DNA of 64,000 nucleotides, from positions 1-64,000 of the forward strand of contig CAINUX010000146.1 in NCBI GenBank assembly GCA_903853895.1. The letters run 5' to 3'. The stretch is from an uncultured beta proteobacterium. GTDB taxonomy: Bacteria; Pseudomonadota; Gammaproteobacteria; Burkholderiales; Burkholderiaceae_C. Under the pieces are notes generated by a model. That model had not been told where the DNA came from, searched no databases, and saw only the letters and a program-made list of their open reading frames with translations. This document shows, piece by piece, positions 31,630 to 39,818 of this stretch; within the stretch, counting starts at the first letter, position 1; the number at the start of each line of letters is the position of its first letter. The position numbers were made by a program, and so were the translations under genes.

Positions 31630-32580
31630 TTATTGCCCCCGGATCGACGGATGCCAGAACGCGGCACGCCGCTCCAGCTGTACAAGCAAGGCGTAGGCCA
31701 GCGAGCCAGTGACCGCAGCCACCACAATCGCACCCCACACCAGAGACATGTTCATGCGGGCCGCTTCGGTCGAGATCCGAAAGCCCAGGCCCACCGTGGG
31801 GGAACCAAAAAATTCGGCCACGATGGCACCAATCAGGGCAAGCGTGGCGTTGACCTTGAGAGCGCCAAAAATGAAGGGCGTGGCCGAGGGCAGCCGCAGC
31901 GACCACAGCGTGCGGGTGTAACTGGCGGCGTAGCTGTACATCAGTTCGCGCTCCAGCTTGCCCGAGGCTTTCAGGCCGGCCAGTGTGGACACCAGCATCG
32001 GGAAGAAGGTCATCAACACCACGACCGCGGCCTTGGATGGCCACTCAAAGCCAAACCACATCACCGCAATCGGTGCCACGGCCACCAGCGGCACGGTGCT
32101 GGTTAGAGACGCCAGTGGCAGCAGGCCGCGTTGGAGGAAGGGCATACGGTCGATGGCCACGGCTACGGCAAAGCCCAGGCCGCTACCGACAACCCAGCCC
32201 ACGCAAACGGCCTTCAGCACCGTCTGCGTGAAGTCTCCCCACAGCTTGCCGGGGTTGTCGATCATCGACTGGACGATCAGCGAGGGCGCGGGCAGCAGCA
32301 CACGCGGTACCTCAAAGGCTACCACCAGCATTTGCCAAAAGTACAACACCCACAGGCCAAACAATGCGGCGGTCAAAACGCCGTCAAAACGTGTGCCCTG
32401 AATGGCAGCAACACGGCGGATGGTCCATAGCGCGGCGCCACCCAGCACGATCAGCATCAACCAGAACAGCGCGTTTGGTGGGCTGCTGCCTTGTGCAGCG
32501 GGGTGCAGGAACAACAGGCTGGCGGCGACCAGCGATGCCCCTACCGCGGCGGCCGTGGTGCGGTTGGAAGGCTTTGTCAA
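31630..32580 (-). CDS. ABC importer permease (second)
   Basis: Inner-membrane permease of 316 residues in the SsuC/TauC family. The ATPase-contact EAA loop is visible as ELMYSYAASYTRTLWSLRLPSA (short form: YSYAASYTRTLWSLRLP). The N-terminal third contains three extra hydrophobic segments before the usual BPD domain. The TTG start at 32580 overlaps the TGA of the first permease and has GGAGG six bases before it. Two different permeases imply a heteromeric channel. Confidence 0.87.
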   Translation of the reverse strand: MTKPSNRTTAAAVGASLVAASLLFLHPAAQGSSPPNALFWLMLIVLGGAALWTIRRVAAIQGTRFDGVLTAALFGLWVLYFWQMLVVAFEVPRVLLPAPSLIVQSMIDNPGKLWGDFTQTVLKAVCVGWVVGSGLGFAVAVAIDRMPFLQRGLLPLASLTSTVPLVAVAPIAVMWFGFEWPSKAAVVVLMTFFPMLVSTLAGLKASGKLERELMYSYAASYTRTLWSLRLPSATPFIFGALKVNATLALIGAIVAEFFGSPTVGLGFRISTEAARMNMSLVWGAIVVAAVTGSLAYALLVQLERRAAFWHPSIRGQ

Positions 32581-33488
32581 GGCTGCCTCCGGTGCCGCAG
32601 GGCGAAGTGTTCGGTGGCGGCCACCAGCGTGGTCAGCAGCAAGCCCAGCAGCGCCGACATCACCAGTGCCGACCAGATGGCCAGCGTGTTGCCGTAGTAC
32701 GAGCCCGTCAGCAGACGTGCACCCAGGCCAGCCGTGGCGCCGGTGGGCAACTCTGCCACCATGGCGCCCACCAGGCTGGCGGCAATGCCCACGCGCAGCG
32801 CGGGGAACAAAAAGGGCAGGGCGGCGGGCAGGCGCAGCATCCACAGCGCTTGCCAGTTGCTTGCCGCATAGGTGTGCATCATTTCGGTCTCGATCACCTG
32901 CGGCGAGCGCAAGCCCTGCACCATGGCCACGGTGACCGGGAAGAAGCTCAGGTACATCGCAATCACCGCCTTGGGCGCCAGGCCCTCCAGCCCCAGGCTG
33001 CCCAGAATCACCAGCACGATGGGCGCAATCGCCAGCACCGGCACGGTCTGTGACGCGACAATCCACGGCAGCAAAGCGCGGTCCAGCGTGCGCGAATGCA
33101 CGATCAGCACAGCCAGCACCAGACCCAGTAGCGTGCCCAGCACAAAACCCACCAGCGTGGTCTCGCCCGTCACCGCCACATGGAACAGCAGGTTGCGTGG
33201 GGAATCGAGCGGCCAGTCATTGATGCCGGACCAGAAGTCCAGCGCAATCTGATGAGGCGCCGGCAGCACCGGGCGCTCCATGTTCCAGGTGGTGGCCAGC
33301 AGGTCTTGCCAGGTCCAGGGGTTGCCGGCGGGCGCCAGCACGCGCTCGACGGCGGCGCTGCTGTTCATGCCCCAGGCAGCGCCGTACCAGATGAACAGGA
33401 AGATAACCAGCAGCACGGCCACGGGCAGGCCGTTGTCCCACATCCGGCGGGCCAGTGGCGGGGTGGGCGCATTATTCGAAGTGGCCAT
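32577..33488 (-). CDS. ABC importer permease (first)
   Basis: Inner-membrane permease of 303 residues with six or seven hydrophobic segments and the EAA loop EMMHTYAASNWQALWMLRLPAA (short form: HTYAASNWQALWMLRLP). ATG 33488 lies inside the 3' end of the ATPase gene (17-base overlap), and its TGA overlaps the second permease start, so the genes are translationally coupled. Same family as the second permease but clearly diverged. Confidence 0.88.
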   Translation of the reverse strand: MATSNNAPTPPLARRMWDNGLPVAVLLVIFLFIWYGAAWGMNSSAAVERVLAPAGNPWTWQDLLATTWNMERPVLPAPHQIALDFWSGINDWPLDSPRNLLFHVAVTGETTLVGFVLGTLLGLVLAVLIVHSRTLDRALLPWIVASQTVPVLAIAPIVLVILGSLGLEGLAPKAVIAMYLSFFPVTVAMVQGLRSPQVIETEMMHTYAASNWQALWMLRLPAALPFLFPALRVGIAASLVGAMVAELPTGATAGLGARLLTGSYYGNTLAIWSALVMSALLGLLLTTLVAATEHFALRHRRQP

Positions 33489-34257
33489 CGGCCAGCGCCT
33501 CGCGCACCTGGTGCGCCACATCCATGAAGGCCTGCGTGTCGCGCAACCCCAGATGGCGTTCATCGGGAAGGGGGGATTCGATCACCCGCACGATGCGCCC
33601 GGGCCGTGGCGACATGACGACGATGCGGGTGGACAGGTAGACTGCCTCGGCAATCGAGTGGGTAACAAACACCACGGTGCGGCGCTCGCGCTGCCACAGT
33701 TGCTGTAGTTGTTCGTTCAGCCGGTCGCGGGTGATTTCGTCCAGCGCGCCAAAGGGCTCGTCCATCATCAAAATCTTCGGCTCAAAGGCCAGGGCGCGGG
33801 CGATGGACACGCGTTGCTGCATGCCGCCGGAGAGCTGCCAGGGGTATTTGCCCTCAAAACCCTTGAGGCCCACGCGCTCCAGATGCTCCAGCGCGATGCT
33901 GCGGTTTTGGGCGCTCTCTCCGCCCTGGATCTGGAGCGGCAGCATCACATTACCCAAAACGGTGCGCCAGGGGAACAGGGCTGGTGCCTGGAAGACGTAT
34001 CCGTACGCGCGGGCCAGGCGGGCATCGTGCGGGCTGACACCGTTGACAAGGACCGTGCCCTCGCTGATTTGCTCCAGGTCGGCTATTACCCGTAAGAGCG
34101 TGGTCTTGCCGCAGCCCGAGGGGCCAATCAGCGAGACAAACTCGCCCTCTAATATGCGCAGGTCAATATTGCTCAGGGCTTTGACCGGCGTGTCGGCGGT
34201 CTGGTAGACCAGGCTGGCATTGCAAACCTCGACGGCGGGTATGGAATCTGGGGTCAT
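33472..34257 (-). CDS. ABC importer ATP-binding protein
   Basis: Cytoplasmic ATPase of 261 residues of the SsuB/TauB/ThiZ type: Walker A GPSGCGKTT, Q-loop YVFQAPALFPWRTV, signature LSGGMQQRVSIARAL, Walker B ILMMDEPFGALDE and VTHSIAEAV. First gene of the operon; the ATG at 34257 lies 10 bases after a RutR-like palindrome, so binding there would block transcription or translation start. A TTG two codons upstream is an alternative start. Confidence 0.92.
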   Translation of the reverse strand: MTPDSIPAVEVCNASLVYQTADTPVKALSNIDLRILEGEFVSLIGPSGCGKTTLLRVIADLEQISEGTVLVNGVSPHDARLARAYGYVFQAPALFPWRTVLGNVMLPLQIQGGESAQNRSIALEHLERVGLKGFEGKYPWQLSGGMQQRVSIARALAFEPKILMMDEPFGALDEITRDRLNEQLQQLWQRERRTVVFVTHSIAEAVYLSTRIVVMSPRPGRIVRVIESPLPDERHLGLRDTQAFMDVAHQVREALADGHFE

Positions 34258-34266
34258 GGGCAAAAG

Positions 34267-34282
34267 CTAACCAATTGGTCAA
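34267..34282. promoter_or_regulatory. RutR-like operator
   Basis: CTAACCAATTGGTCAA matches the RutR consensus TTGACCA-N2-TGGTCAA at 12 of 14 defined positions. It is centred about 17 bases upstream of the ABC ATPase start codon. A RutR-like TetR gene lies at the other end of the operon. Confidence 0.65.
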
Positions 34283-34345
34283 GTTATTGTATGGCGGCTT
34301 GCAAGTTTCGTACCGCCATTGGACGCCCTATCCGCATTTACCCTC

Positions 34346-34362
34346 CCCGGGAATTACCCGGG
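34346..34362 (-). terminator. Hairpin after cheB (weak terminator)
   Basis: CCCGGG repeats around a 5-base AT-rich loop form a short GC stem 16-32 bases from the cheB stop codon on the side towards the ABC operon start. No T-run follows, so its role is uncertain. Confidence 0.3.
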
Positions 34363-34377
34363 TGTCGTCGGCCAAAG

Positions 34378-35442
34378 CTACAGCAACAGCTGGGCCTGAA
34401 TTTCCCGGGCAATAGAGGTTAGCGGCACCGTCTTGGCTACCGCACCATGCTTCACGGCTTCCTTGGGCATGCCGTAGACCACGCAGCTTTCCTCATCTTG
34501 ACCAACCGTCATGGCGCCAGCCTTGCGCATTTCCAGCAAGCCAACAGCCCCATCGTCACCCATACCGGTCATGATCACGCCCAGTGCATTGGCGCCGGCG
34601 CATTTGGCGACAGATCGAAACAAAACATCAACTGAAGGGCGATGCCTGTTCACCAACGGGCCATCCATCACCTCGACATAGTACTGCGCACCGGTGCGGC
34701 GCAGCAGCATGTGTTTGCCGCCGGGCGCAATCAGCGCGCGCCCCGGAATCACACGGTCATTGTTTTGGGCTTCCTTCACCTCAATCTTGCAAAGGCCGTT
34801 GAGGCGGTTAGCAAACTCGGCGGTAAATTTCTCAGGCATGTGCTGCACAATCACAATACCCGGTGTCACCCGGGGCAGGCTGGTCAGCACCAATTCCAGT
34901 GCCTGCGTGCCACCCGTCGATGTGCCCAACGCGACTACCCGCTCGGTAGTCTGGATCATGGCGGTGTGTTTGTCAGCGGCCGGCATGATGACATCGGCCG
35001 TGTTCTTCTCACGCACCGCGACCGGTTGGTACTTTTTCACCTTGGCCTTGGCGGCCGCTTTGACGGCGGTGACCATATCGTCGCTGGCATCCACCAAGAA
35101 CTGTTTCAAGCCCAGCGTGGGTTTGGTGATGATGGCCACTGCGCCGGCCGCCAGTGCCTCAATCGACGTCTTGGCCCCGGATAACGCCAATGTGGAACAG
35201 ATCACTACCGGCGTAGGGCGTTCGGCCATGATCTTCTTCAGGAAAGTAATGCCATCCATGCGTGGCATTTCCACGTCCAGAACGATGACGTCAGGCCACT
35301 GAACATTCATGCGGGCAATGGCAAGTATTGGGTCTGCGCAGGCTGCAATCACCTCAATTTCGGGGTCCTGGCCCAGTAATTCCGTCACCACCTGGCGCAC
35401 GACGGCTGAGTCATCCACCACTAGTACTTTGATTCGTGTCAT
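34378..35442 (-). CDS. cheB: Chemotaxis protein-glutamate methylesterase CheB
   Basis: Two-domain cytosolic protein of 354 residues that demethylates or deamidates chemoreceptors. The receiver domain has [12 protein letters not shown] and the phospho-Asp in [13 protein letters not shown]. The esterase domain keeps the catalytic Ser ([11 protein letters not shown]), His ([11 protein letters not shown]) and Asp (MTGMGDDGA). AGGGAGA precedes the ATG, which overlaps the cheD stop by 4 bases. Last gene of cheR-cheD-cheB. Confidence 0.96.
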   Translation of the reverse strand: MTRIKVLVVDDSAVVRQVVTELLGQDPEIEVIAACADPILAIARMNVQWPDVIVLDVEMPRMDGITFLKKIMAERPTPVVICSTLALSGAKTSIEALAAGAVAIITKPTLGLKQFLVDASDDMVTAVKAAAKAKVKKYQPVAVREKNTADVIMPAADKHTAMIQTTERVVALGTSTGGTQALELVLTSLPRVTPGIVIVQHMPEKFTAEFANRLNGLCKIEVKEAQNNDRVIPGRALIAPGGKHMLLRRTGAQYYVEVMDGPLVNRHRPSVDVLFRSVAKCAGANALGVIMTGMGDDGAVGLLEMRKAGAMTVGQDEESCVVYGMPKEAVKHGAVAKTVPLTSIAREIQAQLLL

Positions 35443-35960
35443 ATCAAATCTCCCTCTGACTCGAAACCTGGGCTACTCGGAGGAACTTGGTGACACCAAA
35501 CGTCGCCCATGCTGACGTCAAAAATGATTTGCCGATGCCCAATGCCAAACAGACTCTCGGACACGATAGGCACACCGTGGCGGCGCAACAGGTCCAGAGC
35601 CGCTTCGCCATTGCGTTGCCCTACGTTCATAGCGTCGGCGTGCATGTGTTCCGGAAACATATTCCCACCCCCAAAAACCTTGCCCTGGCACTGTGAGGCG
35701 GGAACCCCTAAAAGCTTGAGTTCATCCAGCATAAGTTGCAGCGCCTCGTCACCATATCGCGCATCAAGCCCCTCGCTGCGATCGGAAGCCCCCCGTTTAG
35801 GCAACAGAAAATGCGACATGGCTCCGATACGTTTGAAGGGATGCCACAAAGTGATCGACACACACGAGCCCAGCATTGTGCGCATTTGGTACTCTGCGTC
35901 GCCTACAAAAAACTCACCCGGCTGCAAAAAAATGTCTATCAGGCCTTCGATTCGATGCAT
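35439..35960 (-). CDS. cheD: Chemoreceptor glutamine deamidase CheD
   Basis: A 173-residue enzyme that deamidates receptor glutamines and can bind the phosphatase CheC. The catalytic Cys is in [14 protein letters not shown] and the His in [20 protein letters not shown] and [13 protein letters not shown] are also conserved. One base separates it from cheR and it overlaps cheB by four, so the three genes are one unit. Confidence 0.95.
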   Translation of the reverse strand: MHRIEGLIDIFLQPGEFFVGDAEYQMRTMLGSCVSITLWHPFKRIGAMSHFLLPKRGASDRSEGLDARYGDEALQLMLDELKLLGVPASQCQGKVFGGGNMFPEHMHADAMNVGQRNGEAALDLLRRHGVPIVSESLFGIGHRQIIFDVSMGDVWCHQVPPSSPGFESEGDLI

Positions 35961-35961
35961 A

Positions 35962-36765
35962 TCAACCCGCCTTCCGATAGATCGATGGTGCCACCGACTC
36001 CACAGCGTTGCTGATGTTGTTCAGACTTTCGGAGTGGCCTACGCAGAAGAAGCCGCCGGGCTTCATTGACGAGATCACACGTGCTACCACCTCCCGTTTG
36101 GTGTCGTCACTGAAATAGATCATCACGTTGCGCAAGAAGATCACGTCAAACTGCCCCATATTGGGTAGGGGCACGTTGAGGTTGACGTAGCGAAACAGCA
36201 CGCGATTCCGCAGGTTGCGCTCTATCAACAACTTGCCCTGGTGTTCGCCAGAACCCTTGAGGCAAAAGCGACGCAAGTAGTCCGGCGGTATGTGACGCGC
36301 ACGTTCCATGGTGTACAGGGCACGCGCTGCTCCTTTCAGCACTTGCGTACTGATGTCGGTACCCAGCACCTCCCAAGGCGTGGACTCCATGCAGTCGGCC
36401 AATACCATGGCTATGCTGTAGGCCTCTTCGCCGCTGGAGCTGGCAGCGCTCCACACCCGAAACGGCTGCGCGCGAGTGCGCGCCGCCAGCGCCTGAGCCC
36501 GCAAGAACTCGAAGTGCTTGATCTCGCGGAAGAAGTAGGTCTCGTTTGTGGTCAGCAAATCCACCGCCACCTGTACTTCATCCGGATGCTCGCCCGACGA
36601 GAGCAAGTTGAAGTACTGACCAAAACTCTCTAGCCCGTGCAATGTCAGGCGCTTGCCCAGACGCCCCTCCACCAGTGCCTTCTTTTGCTCAGACATGGTG
36701 ATGCCGGCCGCCTCAAAAATAAAGCGCCGAAACTGAGCCAACTCTTTATCAGTGATTGGTGTCAT
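35962..36765 (-). CDS. cheR: Chemotaxis methyltransferase CheR
   Basis: SAM-dependent methyltransferase of 267 residues acting on receptor glutamates. The N-terminal helical domain is followed by LLTTNETYFFRE and the SAM-binding RVWSAASSSGEEAYSIAM; DVIFLRNVMIYF is the conserved late motif. First gene of cheR-cheD-cheB. The start codon lies 36 bases after the conserved upstream element at 36801-36840, and its leader CCTACAGTCAAGGC is almost the same as that of the response regulator at 48903. Confidence 0.95.
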   Translation of the reverse strand: MTPITDKELAQFRRFIFEAAGITMSEQKKALVEGRLGKRLTLHGLESFGQYFNLLSSGEHPDEVQVAVDLLTTNETYFFREIKHFEFLRAQALAARTRAQPFRVWSAASSSGEEAYSIAMVLADCMESTPWEVLGTDISTQVLKGAARALYTMERARHIPPDYLRRFCLKGSGEHQGKLLIERNLRNRVLFRYVNLNVPLPNMGQFDVIFLRNVMIYFSDDTKREVVARVISSMKPGGFFCVGHSESLNNISNAVESVAPSIYRKAG

Positions 36766-36800
36766 AGCCTTGACTGTAGGGCTGTACCACGCAGAAAAGT

Positions 36801-36840
36801 ATCAGGCGATTACCTGAGAGTTCCGGGTAAAACACCTGAG
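36801..36840 (-). promoter_or_regulatory. Shared upstream element, copy 3 (cheRDB)
   Basis: Read on the minus strand: CTCAGGTGTTT, 15 bases, then GGTAATCGCCTGAT. The same layout (CTnRGGTRTTT, N15, GGTAnnnGCCYGAT) occurs before the genes at 48903 and 53671. In each case the element ends exactly 36 bases from the start codon. It does not resemble sigma-28 or sigma-54 promoters. Confidence 0.75.
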
Positions 36841-36871
36841 CACTATCCTCTCCATCAAAGAGAGAGTCTGT

Positions 36872-38170
36872 CTAGCGGCGTTCCTGCAAAGTCTGGACGT
36901 GTGCCAGGATGTCCTTGACCACGCTGGGGTCCAACTCCCGCAGGGCCGGCATGGTGTCATCCGGATGGCCGTTGAGCATGTTGTGCAGGCTGTGCCAGGG
37001 GTCTCCACGCGACACCTTGCCCACATGACGTTTGGCAACAAAATAGCCGTCAAGTCCATGGCAACCGGCACACATAGTGCGGTAGTGAGCCTGGCCCCTG
37101 GCCGCATCACCGCGGGATAGTCCGGTCTTGGGGTCGATCACGGTGTCCATGTCGGTCTGCCCATAACTCACAAAATTGGCCAGATCCTGCAAGTCCCGGT
37201 GCTTCAGTACCGCCCCGTAGTAATGGGACGTACCACGCAATACCGCAATGGTTTTGACCGGGTCGGTGCCTGCCATTGTGCGAATACCCTTTATGCCGGT
37301 GGCATGGATGCCTTTGCCATACTGCCCCTGATCACCCTTGTAATCCCAGCCATGGCACTCCTTGCAGCGCCAGGTTTCGTTGGCCGAGTTTGCGTAGTAG
37401 GCTTTGGGTGGGTAGGCAGGGTGTGGCAGGGCCTGGCGTTGCCCGCCGGTATGGACCTGCCAATCGTCATACAACCGTCCCCCGTTGGCCACCGATGCCA
37501 CCAGGTCAAGACTGCGCAGGGTTTGCAGATAGGCCAACATATTGACGGCAGTTTCTTCACCCAGGGTGCGCAAGGCGGGCATATTGCCACCGGGGTGGCC
37601 GTTGAGGGCAACGTGCATGACTTCTGCCGGTCGCTGCCGGGCCGAGTCGCCCAGAGGTGCGATTTCGCGCAGGCGGTCACCTTCAAGGCCGTGGCAGACT
37701 GCGCAGACCGTGACAAAAACCTTGTGCGCCGACGTCTGACCCACCTTGACGCGTTGGGCTTGGCCCACCAGTCGGCTCATATCAGTCTGACCAGCGGAAA
37801 CAAAGTTGGCAAGGTCAACGCGGTCATGCTCGTCAAGCCATTCGTCATAGCCGTGGTTGGCATCTTTGAGCAGCGCAGCAATGCCTGGCGTGTCTGCTTT
37901 TAGGCGGCCTTGAATGCCTGGCACACCATGGTTGCCCTTGTAGTCCCATCCATGGCATTCGACGCAGCGCCAGGTGTCCTGTACAGCTATACGAACCTGT
38001 TTGGTTTTGAAAACAGGGTTAAATTGGTTGGGCGCGCGTGCTTTGGTTTCAGCAATCCAGTTGTCGTATAGACGACCACCGCGTACCACCGATGCAGGAT
38101 CGTTGGAACTGGCTGACTGCGTAAAAGCAGCCAGCAAGGCCATCAGGGTGGCAAGCAACACGCGTTTCAT
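36872..38170 (-). CDS. Tetrahaem cytochrome c with an internal duplication
   Basis: Exported protein of 432 residues with a signal peptide (LATLMALLAAFTQSASS). Four haem sites are present: CVECHGWDYKG, CAVCHGLEG, CKECHGWDYKG and CAGCHGLDG. The first and third, and the second and fourth, sit in near-repeated contexts (GGRLYDNW and GGRLYDDW before the odd ones; NGHPGGNMPAL and NGHPDDTMPAL after the even ones), so the gene arose by duplicating a dihaem unit. Periplasmic electron carrier, partner unknown. Last of four cytochrome genes in a row. Confidence 0.85.
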   Translation of the reverse strand: MKRVLLATLMALLAAFTQSASSNDPASVVRGGRLYDNWIAETKARAPNQFNPVFKTKQVRIAVQDTWRCVECHGWDYKGNHGVPGIQGRLKADTPGIAALLKDANHGYDEWLDEHDRVDLANFVSAGQTDMSRLVGQAQRVKVGQTSAHKVFVTVCAVCHGLEGDRLREIAPLGDSARQRPAEVMHVALNGHPGGNMPALRTLGEETAVNMLAYLQTLRSLDLVASVANGGRLYDDWQVHTGGQRQALPHPAYPPKAYYANSANETWRCKECHGWDYKGDQGQYGKGIHATGIKGIRTMAGTDPVKTIAVLRGTSHYYGAVLKHRDLQDLANFVSYGQTDMDTVIDPKTGLSRGDAARGQAHYRTMCAGCHGLDGYFVAKRHVGKVSRGDPWHSLHNMLNGHPDDTMPALRELDPSVVKDILAHVQTLQERR

Positions 38171-38172
38171 TT

Positions 38173-38667
38173 TCAGTACTTGACCTTGACCTTGTCCATT
38201 TGCTCTTTGGTCAGTGCAGGTACATCACCCCGGGCAGACATGCGGTTCAGGTTCCAGCCGCCTTCACCCACCCAGGCTTTGAGCACCAGCAGATTGGCTG
38301 CGCATTCAGCATTGTTGTCCTTGTTGTCCTGCTCGCAAAGGTACTTGTACATGTTGCCGGGCTTGCCACCCGCATAGGGGCTGGTGCCATCGTCCAGACG
38401 GCGCATGAATGCTCCGGTGGATTTGCCGTTCACCAATTGCAAGAGATGCTCATAGGTATCAGACAGCGGGCCTACTTTCTCTTTCTTGTACTTTTCCGGG
38501 TCCAAATTGAAATCGGCCATGGAAGGCGCGCCCGCCTTGGCCGAGTGGCACTCGGCGCAATACTTCTTGATCATGGGCGCCACTTCCACGCGATAGGTCA
38601 CATCGGCAGCCACAGCGGGCAAGGCCACAACGGCGCAAACTACAGAAGCAATCAGACTCAGTTTCAT
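38173..38667 (-). CDS. Monohaem periplasmic cytochrome c-like protein
   Basis: A 164-residue exported protein: signal peptide ending near VAA (residue 21) and one haem site CAECH at about 37-41, followed by a long region rich in charged residues with two further cysteines (LCEQDNKDNNAEC). This resembles short haem domains of the PSD1/DUF1592-type. Two bases separate it from the tetrahaem gene. Role in electron transfer is inferred from context. Confidence 0.8.
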   Translation of the reverse strand: MKLSLIASVVCAVVALPAVAADVTYRVEVAPMIKKYCAECHSAKAGAPSMADFNLDPEKYKKEKVGPLSDTYEHLLQLVNGKSTGAFMRRLDDGTSPYAGGKPGNMYKYLCEQDNKDNNAECAANLLVLKAWVGEGGWNLNRMSARGDVPALTKEQMDKVKVKY

Positions 38668-38696
38668 GTCATCTCCTCAGGTTAACAATCAAAACA

Positions 38697-39290
38697 CTAT
38701 GGGGCTTTTGCAGCCACATCACCAAACAACTCGACGGGTCCGGGGCCTTCAGGCTCTTTGTGGGAAATTGCAAAGTGGCATTCAATACAGGTCTTGCCCT
38801 CGGCCTTGGCTTTGGCGTGGCGCGATTTGGCTTTGGCCGTTTGCAGTTCCAGATTCATTTTGTCCTCGCGGTGGCAGCTTCGGCAATGGTGCGAGTCGTT
38901 TGCTTTCATCTCGCGCCAAACCTTTTGCGCCATCACGGCACGCTTGGCCTCGAACTTCTCTTTGGTGTCAATGGAGGGCGAGATGTAGGTGTAGTACAGG
39001 TCTTTGGTGGCCTTGATTTTGTCCAGTATCAACTCGGCTGGCTCGTGGTGAACATGGCAATCGGTACAGATGGCGCGCACCCCGGTGCGATTGGTGTCGT
39101 GAATGGTGCCCTTGTACTCTGCAAAGTTGTAGGACATTTCATGGCAGCCGATGCAAAATTCTTCGGTACTGGTGTGGGCCAGAACATAGGCGCCCGAGAT
39201 GCCAACGGACACCGAAAAGACGCCCAGCAGCAACACCAGCCCGATCGTCAGTTTCCAGTGGCGAAGCAGCTTTGAGAACAGCGATTTCAT
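38697..39290 (-). CDS. NapC/NirT-type tetrahaem membrane cytochrome
   Basis: A 197-residue quinol-oxidising cytochrome: one N-terminal membrane anchor (LTIGLVLLLGVFSVSVGISG) and four haem sites CIGCH, CTDCH, CRSCH and CIECH. The EEFCIGCHEM and RAICTDCHVHHEP segments are typical of NapC/NirT. It passes electrons from the quinol pool to periplasmic reductases. ATG 39290 places the anchor correctly; the longer frame upstream overlaps the preceding gene. Its reductase partner is not in this block, unless it is one of the neighbouring cytochromes. Confidence 0.9.
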   Translation of the reverse strand: MKSLFSKLLRHWKLTIGLVLLLGVFSVSVGISGAYVLAHTSTEEFCIGCHEMSYNFAEYKGTIHDTNRTGVRAICTDCHVHHEPAELILDKIKATKDLYYTYISPSIDTKEKFEAKRAVMAQKVWREMKANDSHHCRSCHREDKMNLELQTAKAKSRHAKAKAEGKTCIECHFAISHKEPEGPGPVELFGDVAAKAP

Positions 39291-39316
39291 TGCGTTCGGT
39301 CCGTGCGAGGCGGAAC

Positions 39317-39664
39317 TCAACGCGAAAGAATGTAGCGAGCCAGGTTCTTGATGGCAGCCTCATCCTTGGACTTGACCTTGGTGTGCTCTTCCTTCACGCC
39401 ATCAATCTCCACCATGGGTGCTGTCGTCAGGTGGGTCACCAGTTTGGCTTCACCATCGGCCTTGCCCTTGTACTTGGCGGCCGTCTTTTTGTAGGCAGGA
39501 CCGTCCTTTTGCTTGTCCACCGAGTGACATTTGCCGCACTTGCTGGCCTCCAGCAGTTGCTCGGCGGCAGCTATATCCACGGCCTGGGCCTGCACGGTCA
39601 TTGCGGCTGCGGCAACACCAATGCCCAGCAGTACATGGAAGAAACGGTTTTGATTGCGCGCCAT
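39317..39664 (-). CDS. Class I cytochrome c (c551-like)
   Basis: A 115-residue exported cytochrome with a signal peptide ending near AQA and one haem site ASKCGKCHSVDKQKDGPAY, followed by the class I pattern AAKYKGKADGEAKLVTHL. The sixth ligand Met of the usual type is plausibly in APMVEIDG. TGGAG lies before ATG 39664. First gene of the four-cytochrome block; an FNR-like box lies about 93 bases upstream. Confidence 0.88.
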   Translation of the reverse strand: MARNQNRFFHVLLGIGVAAAAMTVQAQAVDIAAAEQLLEASKCGKCHSVDKQKDGPAYKKTAAKYKGKADGEAKLVTHLTTAPMVEIDGVKEEHTKVKSKDEAAIKNLARYILSR

Positions 39665-39756
39665 GGGTGTCTCCAATTATTGTGAAAACCTAAACCAGAT
39701 TAAGAATCTACGCAGCCAATGTACACCCCACGCAGTGACATTTGCCGTGCCTTCTA

Positions 39757-39770
39757 TTGACATGGATCAC
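39757..39770. promoter_or_regulatory. FNR/Dnr-like box before the cytochrome genes
   Basis: TTGAC-ATGG-ATCAC matches the FNR-type dyad TTGAT-N4-ATCAA at 8 of 10 positions. It lies about 93 bases upstream of the first cytochrome start, fitting oxygen- or nitrogen-oxide-controlled expression. Confidence 0.45.
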
Positions 39771-39818
39771 ACAAGGCGCAATGGGTTCCGTGTCGTGTGA
39801 AGGGTATACCCCCGAAAA

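Noticed and set aside
29946-31712. A 588-codon plus-strand frame across the RutR-like and binding-protein genes
   Set aside because: It spans two genes and a terminator on the other strand and shows only low-complexity His/Gln/Gly-rich sequence.
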